NCBI RefSeq assembly: GCF_932526225.1
Contig: NC_064042.1
Location: 12,723,040 to 12,783,039, forward strand
Reading direction: 5' to 3'
Length of the DNA: 60,000 nt
From: Nematostella vectensis
Lineage: Eukaryota; Cnidaria; Anthozoa; Actiniaria; Edwardsiidae
Shown: positions 37,399 through 59,012 of the stretch, in pieces
Layout of the letters: each line of letters begins with the position of its first letter
How positions within the stretch are numbered: position 1 is the first letter of the stretch
Notes under the pieces: model-generated
What the model was told of the DNA's origin: nothing
The model's database searches: none
The model's input: only the letters and a program-made list of their open reading frames with translations
Position numbers and translations under genes: made by a program

Positions 37399-39810
37399 TC
37401 ATCCCAGCAAAGTACCAAGCGTGAGAAAGCATCCATTTCCATCGGCTGATTTGGTTTAAGTTGCAGTATGAATTTGGCTAATAAAGCAACGAATTTGTCT
37501 TCCAATTTGATCAGATAAAAGCACCCTGATATAAATTACTACCACAATGTTAACTGTTGATCATATCATTGAACACTATAAATACATCGTTTATATTAGT
37601 GAAACATAGTTACACCCTAACTATCTATCATTGTGTACAAGGTGTCATTTGTCGCGATGATATCCTATAGGTCGAGCGAATAAGCGTGCCGAAACATCTA
37701 TTTTTACAACGAACAAGATTCTCAATTCTATAAAATTAGTATAGCTGCAATTTTTTTGGAGACACTTTTTCAAAAAGCAATAATTCTACGGGACCCCACG
37801 AATAAAACTCTCAGATATGGAATGATTATTCAAGAAGGTTCCACAAATGTTAGGGTTACATAAAAGTTTGGTAGAATATTAGGACAAATTCGTCTAGTGA
37901 TGCTTGCAATTAATAACAAAATAATTATTAGTGTAGTTTTTCTTTAAATTAAAAGGTTAGTGAGGGAACTAAAAACTCACGAAATCTATTCTAGGAGTGC
38001 AGCGATACACTTATTTTTTATAAGAACGTCCAGCCTGAGATTTCACAAAATTTTTATTATAAAAAAAGAGTGTAACGCCAGTTTCGCTTCTAAACCCGGA
38101 GAGTCTGGGGTTCGAATACGGGCCAGGGAGATCGTTTCTCAAACGTACTAGTAATTACCGGGAGAGGTACCAGGGTCCCGGGAGAGATTTCGGGATGCTT
38201 TCCCGGGCGAGGAAAAGCGTTTCTCAAAGCTAGCGGTAGTGTCCCGGTTGTTCACGGGCTCCCGATAAGCAAATTATAATTATATAAGTCTAGTGAATAG
38301 ATTGGCTAAATAATTAATAATGAATTCAAATAAAAGTCCTAGATTTGTCGATGTCTGTAGACAACTGGCACCTCAAACTTTCCTGTGGCATCGGCACATT
38401 TCGAAAAAGACAAAGAACAAGTAAATAAAATATCATTTTCTAGCAAAACTTCCAATAAATTAGTAAAGCTGTTTAAAATCTTTCAGGAGCGCGGTGGCAG
38501 CTAAATTTCAAATATTTGGACAGAGATGAAACCAGATTGGCTGGTGGGGAATTTTATATAATAATGGGAGCCATGATTGGTTCACTTCTTACCGGGCAGT
38601 GAAATGGTTTTCCTCAACCCACTAGACACAACAAATGGCGAAATTTAATAATGAAAAATAAAACACCAAATTGGATATTTTAACTTGGCTAATTCAAGGT
38701 GAATAGTTTTTTTCTATAAATTCAGCTGAAAATATTAGGGAAAACATTGTTTGTGGTATTTTTGATTCCCGGTAAGTTTATAAATTTACGGGAGCCTTGA
38801 ACGGACAAGTTAGCGGGATTTTTTTCGGTCCGAAGATAGCGGAAGCTGGAGAAACACCTGAAGAGTTTATCGGAAGGGGGGGGGGGGGGGGTTGCCGGGT
38901 GTCTTTTCCGGGACTGTCAGAGTTTATCCGCGTTTAGAAAAACTACCCCCAGGCCATTCTAAGATTCTTTCAGCAGTGTGGAAAACTGGCTCTCTACATT
39001 TGGGACAGTTCCTGTCATTTCTATGTTTAAATAATCATATATGCAACCATTGCTCATAGTTCTAAATATCGAAACGTTTTTTTTTTCAACTTTATTATTG
39101 ACATTCTTTCTCTGAGTTAAACCCGTTGCTGTAGATCCCCACAATAACACCAAAATAACATAAATACACAGATTTCAATTTAGGTTGCACCCCATGAATC
39201 AATGTTTCGTAACCCGAAAGGTTCATGGGTAACGTATAAATGGCTGAATCTCTTAACGCAGTGTGAACGTGTGATTTTATTTACGCTTCCTTTTTTCGAT
39301 ACCCATGAAGCACTGCGTGTTACGACACGACACGATTCTTAGAGTGTAACCTTAATAGGTGTATGTATTTTCTCTTGATAACATAATTGTTTCCTATGTA
39401 ACGCTAAAATTACTTTCGTTAACAGTTAGGGGGTCGAAATTAAAGGGGTTAGAGGCTTTATGAAAAGACATTATTACATCATTACATTTTAGTTTTGTAA
39501 GATAGATCTAAAACTGCATGGTCTGCAGCGCGAGAACGACATCGTGCAAAAAAGAGTGACGAGAAATGCAAGACTAGTTTCGGTACCACGCGGTTAAACC
39601 AGCCTCTTTTTTTTTTTTTGAAATGGCGTTTTCTTACCGGCGAAATGTCACTTTTTGGCGAATCCTAGGCTAAGGCTATAATATTCTCCCTCTCATTATC
39701 ATACAAATCTGTCATCTTTTGTACAGTATGTTTTTAATGCTGTGGTCAAAACAGCTACTGAAGTCAGCCTTTCGTACCTTTACTCGAAAAATTCAACACT
39801 ACAACTGTGT

Positions 39811-39843
39811 TTGTTTTCGCCAGAGCACGCGCATGCGCATACG
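39811..39843 (-). repeat. 33-bp dispersed repeat, copy 2 (inverted)
   Basis: Perfect reverse complement of 27615-27647, about 12 kb away, again with the TGCGCATGCGC palindrome. Confidence 0.85.
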
Positions 39844-42082
39844 ATACGAACTGTCTCCTGGCTTATTTTGTGGAGAGGGTGGGGGGGGGGGGGGGGGTTG
39901 GGTCTTATTGCAACCTGGGCGGTAGCAAGCATTTACGGTAGTTAGAAAAAGAAACGATCCAGTACTGCTTCTTTGGGCTATCGCTTTACTTATAAGTATA
40001 TTGCATGAGTAAATCGCTATATTGCACGGCCCGTGGAATTACCGCGATTTCAAGAACTGTACGAACTCTGTGTTTTTCTTGCTCTCATCGCCGGATATTT
40101 TTCATCAATTTTTGCCGCTACCTTCTGAAGTCTGGCAACAGCCGCTGTCTTCAATATATGTCTTCAGGATATAACAACATAATTTATTCGTTTTTACATA
40201 TGAATTATTTACAGAAATCTCCTACCTTCTAGCCCCAAGGCAGCAGAGCCCTGGACTCTTCCCCATGAACCTGAAACCACACATGAAAAATTATTTGAAT
40301 GCTATTTTCAATCATTCACCTCATTAAACCACGTGTAAACAACGCCATTGTTGGCGGACACTGGCGAGACGCTGGCCCTGTAAAGGCTGTGCTTTCTGAA
40401 CACCCTTTTGGAATGGTGCTGGGAATGATATCAGCAGCATTTCCTGACATTAGCGCCCGGTTTGTACGGGGCTTAAGTCGACTCACTGCGAACACTAGAA
40501 GAATATTTCCAATTACTGTGGAACCGACAATTTGGTATCTAACAGTAACGAATCTTGGCAAAATCTCTAGAAAAAGAATTCGAATAAACAAACTTTGGCT
40601 ATAAGACTAAAGCAACATTACAGGGAAAAAATTGAACAACCTAATTACCTTGAAAAAACTAACCATCCAAAATCGAGCATGCTCCAATAGCATTGACTAC
40701 ACGAACGACTTTACTAAAAGCGTTTCTTTCGATCATTGATTAGTGAGGAAACAAGAGTTGAGTTAGAATCTTGCGGGAAAACGGTTTATCGGTAAGCTTC
40801 GTGCTTAAATGGACATATGCGCCAAACAAAGTCAGAAATGATTAACTAATTTTATTTAGCTCCTTGATACCACCATGCTTACGCAGACCAAATGGTTTTC
40901 TTTTCCAACTAATAGATGCTTTTTCTCAACTAATAACTGATCATTTTCAACTAAACGCTGCGTTTACAAGGGAACGCTGAGCAAGCACGTGCGTTATCTT
41001 ACGTGTGACATCCCTTTGCAACTGCGGGGGACTTTTCTTTTGTTGTTGTGTCTGCCGTGTCAAAATAAATTAATGATCGGCCATAATTGCTTAAAAATGG
41101 CCGAAATAGCATAATGTTACTATTAAGTAATTCATTACTTCCTTCTTAAGTCCTTCCTTTATATATTTCATTTGTCTTTGGGAACAATTTATTGATGATA
41201 GTCTCGTTCTATCTTTTCACAAAGAATTTTAAGAGCCATTTTGGCCACAATTTTGTAGTTTTATTCAAAATTGGAATACGAACATAATAAGATGAAATTT
41301 TGGGAAAAAAAATCTTAAAACAGGGTTTTAAACTTCATTCACCAAAATTAATACAAGGTCTACCAAATGAACCGATGAAAATGGATGCTTTCTCAGACTT
41401 GGTATTTTGCTAGGACGACAAAACCGAGGCTGTCAGAGACACTTTGATCGACTCGATCGGAAGTTTTGTCCTATTTGTTACCACGTCTCTATTTTCGTCA
41501 ATGAATGGAAATTGTTCATTTCGATACGTGCGATCACAGTAAGGCAATGATTGGTAACCTTCGTGGTCATAGAAACAGTTAAACATGTCCCCCAGTGAAA
41601 AACATTTAGCTTCGGGCTAGATAATTATATTCCTTTCATCTATCTATCCTTTCAGATATTTTTCATGTTCTTTTAGTACTACTTTTTTCCCTTGTGAGTA
41701 CGGCGATCAGGCGCTCTGATTTTTTCCACACATAACACAAGTGTTAGCACAGTTTTCAAATTCAATCCACTTATAGTCGAAGTAACATATTTATAGCCGC
41801 AATTTAGATATACGTCTTCCATGTGGGTTACGCGACCTTGACATGACAAAAACGTCCAGTACACGGAACAACATAAGAACAGCAGTTGTCATTTTCGGCG
41901 GGGGATATTCTTATTATTTTTAGTTTTATTTGACTTTTGAACTCCAAACCAAATTGAAATCCCTTTTTTCTTGGATTGTTTTATTGATGAAACGCGCAAC
42001 TATTAGGTTGTTTTGGAGACTTTTATCCCTAGGAAAGAATTACTGTATTATCATATCCCCTGAAGGACTCCCTTCTCTCCAG

Positions 42083-42230
42083 TCTGTGGGCGATTTTTAT
42101 AAACAAATCCGGCATGCTCGAAGACCCAGAGGTCTTTGCAGACGCCATAAATGACTCTATGGCAGAAGAACTCTCTCCGGGTGACTTTCGCGGCCAAAGA
42201 AAGAAAGCAATGGGTCTTCAAGCATGCAAA
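42083..42230 (+). CDS. Possible exon of unknown protein next to a 51-54-bp array
   Basis: A strong acceptor (cccttctctccag) and donor (GCAAA|gtaagt) flank 148 nt open in one frame. It would encode 49 residues including GMLEDPEVFADAINDSMAEE and RKKAMGLQACK. I recognise no family and find no partner exon. Against it, part of the exon (gcatgctcgaagacccag, 42112-42129) is the reverse complement of the array unit that follows, so the stretch may be a structured repeat rather than coding. Confidence 0.28.
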
Positions 42231-42760
42231 GTAAGTCAAGGGGGGCATAGAAAGAGAGCGCTGGGTCTTCGAGCATGCAAAATAAGTCAAGGGGGGGGCA
42301 TAGAAAGAAAGCAATGGGTCTTCAAGCATGCAAAGTAAGTCAAGGGGGGCATAGAAAGAAAGCGCTGGGTCTTCGAGCATGCAAAATAAGTCAAGGGGGG
42401 GCATAGAAAGAAAGTGCTGGGTCTTCGAGCATGCAAAGTAAGTCAAGGGGGAGCATAGAAAGAAAGCGCTGGGTCTTCGAGCATGCAAAGTAAGTCAAGG
42501 GGGGGGGGCATAGAAAGAAAGCGCTGGGTCTTCGAGCATGCAAAGTAAGTCAAAGGGGGGGCATAGAAAGAAAGCGCTGTGTCTTCGAGCATGCAAAGTA
42601 AGTCAAGGGGGGCGTAGAAAGAAAGCGCTGGGTCTTCGAGCATGCAAAATACGTCAAGGGGGGCGTAGAAAGAAAGCGCTGGGTCTTCGAGCATGCAAAA
42701 TAAGTCAAGGGGGGGGGGCATAGAAAGAAAGCGCTGGGTCTTCGAGCATGCAAAATACGT
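42202..42760 (+). repeat. 51-54-bp minisatellite ending each unit in a donor-like site
   Basis: About ten units of agaaagaaagcgctgggtct...gcatgcaaa|gtaagtcaaggggggcat; unit length varies with the G run. Some units read ataagt or atacgt instead of gtaagt. The array ends in a perfect palindrome, GCTTAGCATGCTAAGC (42761-42776). Confidence 0.92.
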
Positions 42761-44076
42761 GCTTAGCATGCTAAGCATGCATGGGGAAGGAGGAGAAAAC
42801 CACTCGATGGTCTTATAGCTACTATTCGACGTCGAGTGATATCGAAAAAAAAAGCATAAGATCAGATAACTGAATTTAAACAAATTGTTGAGCGGAATTT
42901 TGCAGGTGCGTTTGAGCCAAGTATTGATTCTAGAGCAGGAAAAGCACATGGCTTAAGGGTAGTGTTGCCTGCACACAAATCAATGATAAAATCACAAAAA
43001 TATGGCTCCCGTGTAATATCGCACCATCACCATAATTGTGATGATTAGAAGTCTATAGAAAAATATATTATAGCAGCTCAACATTGAATAAAAGAAAAAA
43101 AAATGGGTTTAAAAAATGGGAAATGAGAAAGAAAAGAAGAAGGAAGGAAGGGAAGAGAAGAAAGAACTGTAAAATCTAAGAACGATTAAAAAAACAAAGA
43201 AAGGAAATCAGAAAATTTCTATATAGAAAAAGATTGGAAAAAAGAAGAAAGCAAAAAGGAAAGAACAAACTGGGGATGAATTTGAGTGCATTTACGAGAT
43301 GGTTTAGTACAACCAGAAATACAAACAAAACTAACAAAACGACCATAAATGTTTTGCAAAACGTCAAAACGAGACAAGCTTTATTGGCATGCTAATTTGG
43401 CAGATTTTCTAATCCAGAGGAAACGTCTAAAAAGACCAATAATAGAAATACAATTTGCGTGAGCTCAATTGAGCCGATTTCACCAAATTGAGCAGGAAAA
43501 GCAGGAAAGTTGTTTGTCAACAATGTATCGTAAAAAGTATGTTTGTGAATTAAGACGAGAAATGGAAGTAAGACAAGAACAATAGGATATTACGAACACA
43601 GTGGAAAACAATGAAAGGAGAAAAATGCCTAATCTACTTCCATTTTGTTTTGAACAATTAATTATGTCAATACTTTTAAAAAACGAAAAAAAATTCGTTT
43701 CAATAGGGAAGCGTGGTGTTTATAATGAAATTAACAGGGACATCATTCGAGCTATTAAACTGCTCAATTCATTTATAATCTTCTGTTTTTATCGCAATTT
43801 CTAGAGAGACTTAGAATTTGCATGCAATAAAACAATAAGCAATAATTTCAAGTCTTACTTATGAATAATAACCATTTACAATACTCTCGAAAATCACAAC
43901 TAATATTAAGCATGTCAGGCCTCCAATTTAGGCAATTCTCTGCAGTTAGCACCAACCACAAGCGGAACAAGACCATTGAAAACATTGTAATAAATAACAC
44001 ACGGATTTCACAAAAATTCATCTCAATTATTGCCCTCTTTTATGTACAAACATGAACGAAAGGCAATCCATCTTAC

Positions 44077-44211
44077 CTTGAATATTATCGAGGGGTTTTT
44101 CGCACTCTCATTGTATAATCCTGGCCGCGAGGATGATTTTGATAACTCCGACGCAAATACGCAATCTCCGTCGCAAAGTTTATGAGCGACCTTTGGCGCT
44201 ACAAACAACGC
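44077..44211 (-). CDS. Unknown antisense gene, exon d
   Basis: The acceptor is cgtgtttgtag and the donor TTCAAG|gtaaga. It encodes 45 residues, ALFVAPKVAHKLCDGDCVFA followed by a Ser-rich end, NPSIIFK; phase 0 on both sides. Confidence 0.5.
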
Positions 44212-47200
44212 CTACAAACACGAAACCCATTCAGTAAAATACAGTACTGCTGTGTGCCCTCAATCACAAAAAGGTTTGAAATGAACAATAGAAACAATGC
44301 GGATATCATTTCCACCACGGCACATAATATGAAATTCAGATCAATTAAATTGTCTACTAGAGGGGGATGCTGTAATCATGACAGGCCGTCACTAATCTGG
44401 AATTATACGCATTATTAATTCCAGAATAACCGATTCTTAATCATCCTGGAGTGGAAATTAACCAGAAGTGTTACGTAACTTTATATTTTTTCTACGAAAA
44501 GTGAGAATACCGCTTCATTCTAGTTGCGATTCCCGCCGATTCATATTACTATAATAATAGCGCAAAAAATAGGTTGCAACGGGGGCTACCCAAAAAGAGT
44601 GAGGCTTCAACGCAGAAAAATAGCATAATGCACTGATTCGGAAGGTGAAAATATTCAAGAATAAGCCGGGAATTGATTTAGGTGTTCAACCCATCTGTCT
44701 TTCTCAATACTTCGGGATTTTTATAAGGAGGAAATTCTAATTCCACAATAGGAGTAATCAGATTACTGACAACGAACGTACATGCTTCAAAGTGACAGAT
44801 CTGGATACAACTAAGGCAAAAACCAAGCCAGTATTCGCATTATGTATTTATGGTAAACTGGGCTCACCACCTTTTATCATTCGAGTTGATTGAAACCAAG
44901 AACGGAACACCAAAAACATACCGTTTAGAGGTAAGTGGTTCAGGAAGACCGAGAAAACCCACACACAACACAAACAGATTATATGGCAAATCCCTTTTAG
45001 ATTTACTCTCCATTAAAGTAGCAACTAAATACTTTTTTATTTTGAGCTAATTAAAACCTACCCAAGAGCGAAAGGAGGAATATTTCACTTACCTTGATTA
45101 TAAAAACACGTCAGCTGAGCCGCTCTGCCTATTAATATTTTTTTTAACGTGGTAGTGTTTTCCAGATTTCAGTTGACCAAAAGAATAACGTGAGATGAAG
45201 TATTTAGTTTACTAAGGGGATGGCCCATATCTAAGCACATTTGGTCGTTAATCTAAGAGCATGATAGAGGAATGAACAGAGATGTCGAAGCAGGTGGTCA
45301 TAGTGTGGAGAATTCAGCGGTCGCTCTAAATTAACTCAAATATTCCCGTAGAGGTAATTGTCTAGTCTCCCGAGCGTTGAAATCTAGAAATTCCATAGAA
45401 CAGTTTTGAAACCTCAAACGTAGTACTCTGTGCTCTCGTATCCGTAGAAATCATATCATATTTTTGTGATCGAATTATTTTGATATACTTAAAAAAAAGT
45501 ATAGTAGTTTGCAAATGTGTAACAATGAAAAATAAATTTTCAAAAATTCCTTGCAAACTAAATTTAAAAAAAAGTACAAATTAATAACGTAAACTTGTAC
45601 CATAGATTTGTAACTTTACACTCCAAATTGAATATCAATAGGTCCAAAATTTTTCCTAGAAAAAAAGGAAAAAAATGTTGTTGTACTTTTATGCATATGT
45701 ACTTGTAATAGTAAATCGTTTAATCCGAATTTTCTTGAGAAGAAAGACCATATCATATTACATTGTGTCTGGCAATATCTTGGCAAAAGAAGTAACCATA
45801 TTAAGCATGTATAAAAAAAACTAATATCTTCTTATCATGGACTTTTGTTTTTTTCAAGAGGAAAAAGCAGTTATTGTTCAGGACAAAAGCAAACAGGTCC
45901 ATCATGTATCTACGTGGCAGCCGTTTTATGAAGAATAATTTCAAGACAATTTTAATACAAACTAAAAAGGAAATTGCTAACAAAAAATTCTAAATTTAAA
46001 TTGAGGTTAGGCTGTCTTTATGTAAAATACTGACTATAAACTCACAAATTGAAATTGCTTTCAAACATACAGACACTTTTATAGAAGTGATGGTACGCTT
46101 GTTTACATAGCACGACGATGTTTGTGATTTCTGTGAATAGGCCGTTTTCATGTCAAGTATGCCAAATATTCTCTTGTCAGCACATTCGAAGCAGTTTACT
46201 CCAAACTAATTACTGCTTTTCTAGGGTCAACAACGTTACATTAAATTAAAAGGTCTGAGATATATTAAGGTTAAATGAGATATGAAATGGAATTAAAGAT
46301 ATGAAAATTTGACATAGAAACAAATCGAAAGAAATCATGAAATGGTACCATGTTGTTGCGTCAGGCGGCGAACTCGATCGCCCAGGGAGATGACTGCTGG
46401 TTAAGCAAAAATGAAATTAAAAATACTAAAAAGTTAGGATCAATGATATACAACTATTTCAATAAGAGTTATCCGAGCAAATGGCGAATGGCAAATTGTA
46501 GATGATAAATGGTAATTGCTACTTGTGTGTATAATCATTTGTAAGAAAAGGTTTTTACAATTTCCTAAATTTGACGAGTACCCTGATATATTTTTCGATA
46601 GTAAAACAGTTGCCATTTGAACCGACAACGATTTTTGAAAAAGGTTATGCAAAATATCCCTTAAACAGACTTTTATTTTAAAATCAGCTAAAATAATGAT
46701 CGAATCAATATAATTAAATAACAGACTGCAACTAAAATACCGTTGATATTATCATTTTATATTTTCCTATAAGCGCCTTCGCATGTAAACTCTAATTAAA
46801 AGAAGAATCAAAATTCATTTTCTTTGTTGAGAAAATTTTTTTTACCGTCTTGTGAAGAAATGAAATACTGGCGGCAAGATTAGAGTTGACTGACCTGTGA
46901 ATTGCAATTCAGGACGTAAAGCTAAATAAAACAATGAAAACACACCCAAACAGCAAATCTAAGAGTTTGGGGTAAAAAAAATTTCAAAACTTTAAATTGG
47001 CAATTTTTTAAGCATACCACTTACAATGCTATTTATTAAGAATCTGTTTTGTTTTTTTCTCAACACATATTTGTAAATCCCCCTTTTGTTTGAATCGGTG
47101 AGATTTGGCGCGGGCAGCGTGAACTGATCGGGTATCCTCATCACCTTGGGCCTAACGTCATTTCCCATTTCATTCCTTATCTTGATGAAATAAACAAGTA

Positions 47201-47547
47201 ATTAAAGTAAAAACCGGCATTTTCTCCTTGGGGAAGTATAAATCATGGAAATTCGAGCATGCCAATCATGTAAAAACGGACATTGCAAGGAGGATTTTTC
47301 ACAAACTTTCTACTCACTTGTGACACAAATTCGAATCAGGGCAGGAACCCGGAAAAAATCCCAAGCGCTTCCAATAAATATAAAAATAATACGGTAAAAT
47401 ATGACCATGTGCGTCGCCCACACGCCAGTCAACCAAATTTGTATATGAAAATCGAAACAAAAAATGAATATTTAAACAAACGATTTTAGTGCAGACGAGC
47501 TGCGAACCTGGGTGATACAAACAGGTGATAGATAAAAAATCACGACG

Positions 47548-47905
47548 CGCGCTACAGTGGCCACCAAAACAAAGTTAGCCATGCGACGCGCGCTACCGTG
47601 GCCACAAATACAAAGTGTTATAGTGCGACGCGCGCTACCGTGGCCACAAATACAAAGCGTAATAGTGTGACGCGCGCTACCGTGGCCACAAATACAAAGC
47701 GTAATAGTGCGACGCGCGCTACCGTGGCCACCGATAGAAAGTGTTATAATGCGACGCCCGCTACCGTGGCCACAAATACAAACTGTAATAGTGCGACGCG
47801 CGCTACCGTGGCCACAAATAAAAGAGTAATAGTGCGACGCGCGCTACCGTGGCCACCAATAGTAAGTGTTATAGTGCGAAGCGCGCTACCGTGGACACCT
47901 ATGCA
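47548..47905 (+). repeat. 42-bp minisatellite (gacgcgcgctaccgtggcca)
   Basis: About nine units. The 42-bp period is a multiple of three, so a frame encoding repeats of ATRATVATNT stays open for 105 codons. It is much more CpG-rich than its surroundings. Confidence 0.92.
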
Positions 47906-48095
47906 AATTGCGTGACACCGCGTGTCTTGCTGGACACGATACGCAAGTCGCGAATCGTAAAGACACTGGATCTGATTTGCGTGACACTGTGTGTCTTGGT
48001 GGTGACGATTGCACGAGTCGTAATGTAAAGACACTGGATCCGATTTGCGTGACATTGATTGTTTTGGTGGCCACGATAACGAGAGTAATGTAAAG
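47905..48095 (+). repeat. About 66-bp triplicated repeat
   Basis: Three imperfect units containing tttgcgtgacactgtgtgtc and taaagacactggatc. They follow the 42-bp array directly and are unrelated to it in sequence. Confidence 0.75.
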
Positions 48096-49363
48096 ACAGT
48101 GGTTTCCTTTGGAATATTGAAACACCTAATCATTTGATTATCATTATTTTTCATTAAAAGATTGACTCTGCTCTTCTTATTAAATTCCACTTTTTCACTT
48201 CACAATTCATTTTTAATGGATAAATTCAAGTGGATGTAGTTCTCTTCCTCTCTTAGCAACTAAAATGTAATCTCATTTGCATTAACTTTTACGGCAGTCA
48301 TAGATTTGTCACCCGATTCAAGTCCAGAACCTTTAACACGGTATATTTATCCTCCATATACATTACTTATAACGGAAACCCCTCTAGACACGCGGTAGTT
48401 TATTCGCTTAAAACCGGTCCTTCTATATTTGGGCATCGTTTTAACAAAGCCAAAAAGCAATTCCGAATGATTGAAAAAAAAAGTTTTATTCACCAGTCAT
48501 TACGTTAAAAGGCGTTTGTTTATGCTTATCTCGATATCATGTATTATCCAAACAGTCTTCTAGTTACCCCGAGCTCACTTATGCGCATTTACATATTTCA
48601 ATGTGATGGGTCGTTATAAAACACACCAGCGAATCGTCAGCGAGCCTTGCAAAATGATATTACACGGCAAATTGCTTGAACAAACGAGACTAGAAGGGAG
48701 AAATTACAGGTCTACAAACATGAACTGAAGACGTAAAATCCAAAATCAACAATCGGCATGATGGTAGGCACACGTAATTTCTTACAAGTTATATGCATTT
48801 TTAAATAACATATTGTGTCATCCACTTAACAAAAGAGAGGTGAATTTATATTTTTACCGAGATGTAATTTTAAAAAATGATATGCGTAAGGCGACGATGC
48901 ATTTGCACTGATTAAACAATGCCAAACTCAAATAAAAAACGAATCAATCTTCAATTTTGAAAACCACTCTTGACTTAGGACGCCACAAATGTTGGCAAGC
49001 GCCTATTAAAGTGTAATCGAAAATTTATTAATGACATAGCTACATGACAGTCGACTGTTTTGGGTAAATAGTACTGTACATAAACCGAGATAAATGGACA
49101 ATTAGAGTATTTTACCCGCTTTTTATCTCGCGCAAACATTCACACGATCGTCAGAGCGATAGAAACCGATTACCCTGTGACCCTTTGGTTTTCTCCTTGG
49201 AGACTGAATACAAAAAAAACTCAAGCAACTTTGCTGTTTACCCGTAGAAAAAAATGCAAGCAAAAAAAATAATTAGAAACGTCCTCGGACTAATAACACA
49301 TGAAGTGAAAAAAAACATTTATTATTGAGTGCAAAGAACTGTATTCCTAGTGACTTGTCTTAC

Positions 49364-49436
49364 CTCTTTCATTAAAATGGCGAGCTGGTCTGTTGTTCTA
49401 CTCCGCCAAATGTGCTTTCTCGACTCTTCCTTCTGT
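49364..49436 (-). CDS. Unknown antisense gene, exon c
   Basis: The acceptor is ctttgtttatag and the donor AAAGAG|gtaaga. It encodes QKEESRKHIWRSRTTDQLAI then LMKE; phase 0 out. Confidence 0.55.
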
Positions 49437-49880
49437 CTATAAACAAAGAAAGTAGTATCCTTTTCATATTGGCGTCTTATTGCTTTGGCTTTGCGCTACG
49501 GGAATCCTTGTGATTTAACAAACCGCACAGGGTAACATATATTTAGGAAAAAAGCAAACTAATGCGTTCCGCTATAAAATTCGGATTAATACTACGGTAA
49601 AATGACACTAAAAGATTCGAATGTATTGTCCGCCTTTTTTCTTTTTAATTCAATTTTGTTTTAGCGCTTTCCGGAGTGCTTTTTGAAGTGATTGTTACCC
49701 AACATTTCTTGCACCGGAATATTTGCGAGACAAGGGCGATACGGAACCCTGGAGCTGCCAAAATACAAAACCGAGAAATCGAAACAAAGCTGAAATCACA
49801 ACAATATAAAGTATTTTCCTCTGTTACTTTTTAAATTGCATATTACGTGACACATGTTTTTTTTCTTTTTTAACACTTAC

Positions 49881-49946
49881 CCAAAGGCCTGGAGTGTCGA
49901 ATTTGAAAAAAAATTCCAATAAAAAGTCAGTACTTCTAGTTCAATC
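49881..49946 (-). CDS. Unknown antisense gene, exon b
   Basis: The acceptor is tacctttttgacag and the donor TTTGG|gtaagt. It encodes IELEVLTFYWNFFSNSTLQA then F, open only in the phase required by both neighbours. Confidence 0.55.
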
Positions 49947-50285
49947 CTGTCAAAAAGGTATATGAATATCCACAGCAATGAAGGTAACTTGTTCTCAAGC
50001 GTTTGGTTGACTGTTCAGCTGCGGAGATTCTAAATCTAAAGTGAAGATAGCTGCAGGTCGACTTGTAATTGAAAACCAGCAGACACACCGTCTATAGTAG
50101 CTTGTGTGCATTTTCTTTCTATTTTCATTACAAAGATCAACAAAAGCACCGATTTGAAAAACATGCGATAAAGGCAACACTGTTTACATGAAGAAAGCGT
50201 GTGTCTGAACTCATTTATTAAGTTGATAATCTGCACTTTTGTCTTTTTCAGGCTGTGCGTGACAGTCAGCGGTTACTTTGTCACC

Positions 50286-58957
<8,672 letters not shown>

Positions 58958-59012
58958 TAACAAACCCTAATAACACTAGCACATGATATTTATACACTTG
59001 TTTAAGTACAGT

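Larger units (their letters stand above)
24803..40228. other. Gene-poor region
   Basis: Fifteen kilobases, mostly AT-rich and without convincing coding exons. It holds microsatellites (30381-30470 and 30696-30790), a 16-bp minisatellite (about 28955-29522), two foldback elements (35368-37100 and 37126-37398) and G or C homopolymers. A doubtful minus-strand exon at 31715-31792 is the best coding candidate. Regulatory DNA for CNG1 may lie at the left edge. Confidence 0.5.
44212..49363. other. Large intron of the unknown gene
   Basis: Five kilobases between antisense exons c and d. It contains a 42-bp minisatellite and a roughly 66-bp triplication at 47.5-48.1 kb. A 36-nt exon-like interval at about 45089-45124 (-) does not fit the phase. 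Otherwise it is AT-rich filler. Confidence 0.4.

Noticed and set aside
38085-38135. tRNA B-box-like GGTTCGAATAC
   Set aside because: The arms do not fold into a tRNA cloverleaf and there is no matching A box at the expected distance. It may be a tRNA-derived SINE scrap, but this is unproven.
40229-40270. Possible terminal exon of the antisense gene (VHGEESRALLPWG, stop)
   Set aside because: The acceptor and phase fit, but another candidate near 42.9 kb also fits, and so short a tail cannot be confirmed by sequence.
40316-40591. Minus-strand frame resembling GPCR transmembrane helix 1 (IVGSTVIGNILLVFAVSRLK)
   Set aside because: The first helix and RTN motif look GPCR-like, but the following segment is too polar for helix 2, a stop follows, and no partner exon was found. 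At most it is a decayed fragment.
41682-41864. Minus-strand frame with VYLNCGYKYV, signal- or Ig-like in appearance
   Set aside because: It has no initiating ATG in frame, no acceptor and no partner exon; probably chance.
42051-42949. Minus-strand frames with repeated CSKTQRFLS
   Set aside because: They are antisense readings of the 51-54-bp array and change frame with the G-run length.
45089-45124. 36-nt minus-strand exon-like interval with donor AATCAAG|gtaagt
   Set aside because: Its only open phase does not match the neighbouring exons of the antisense gene.
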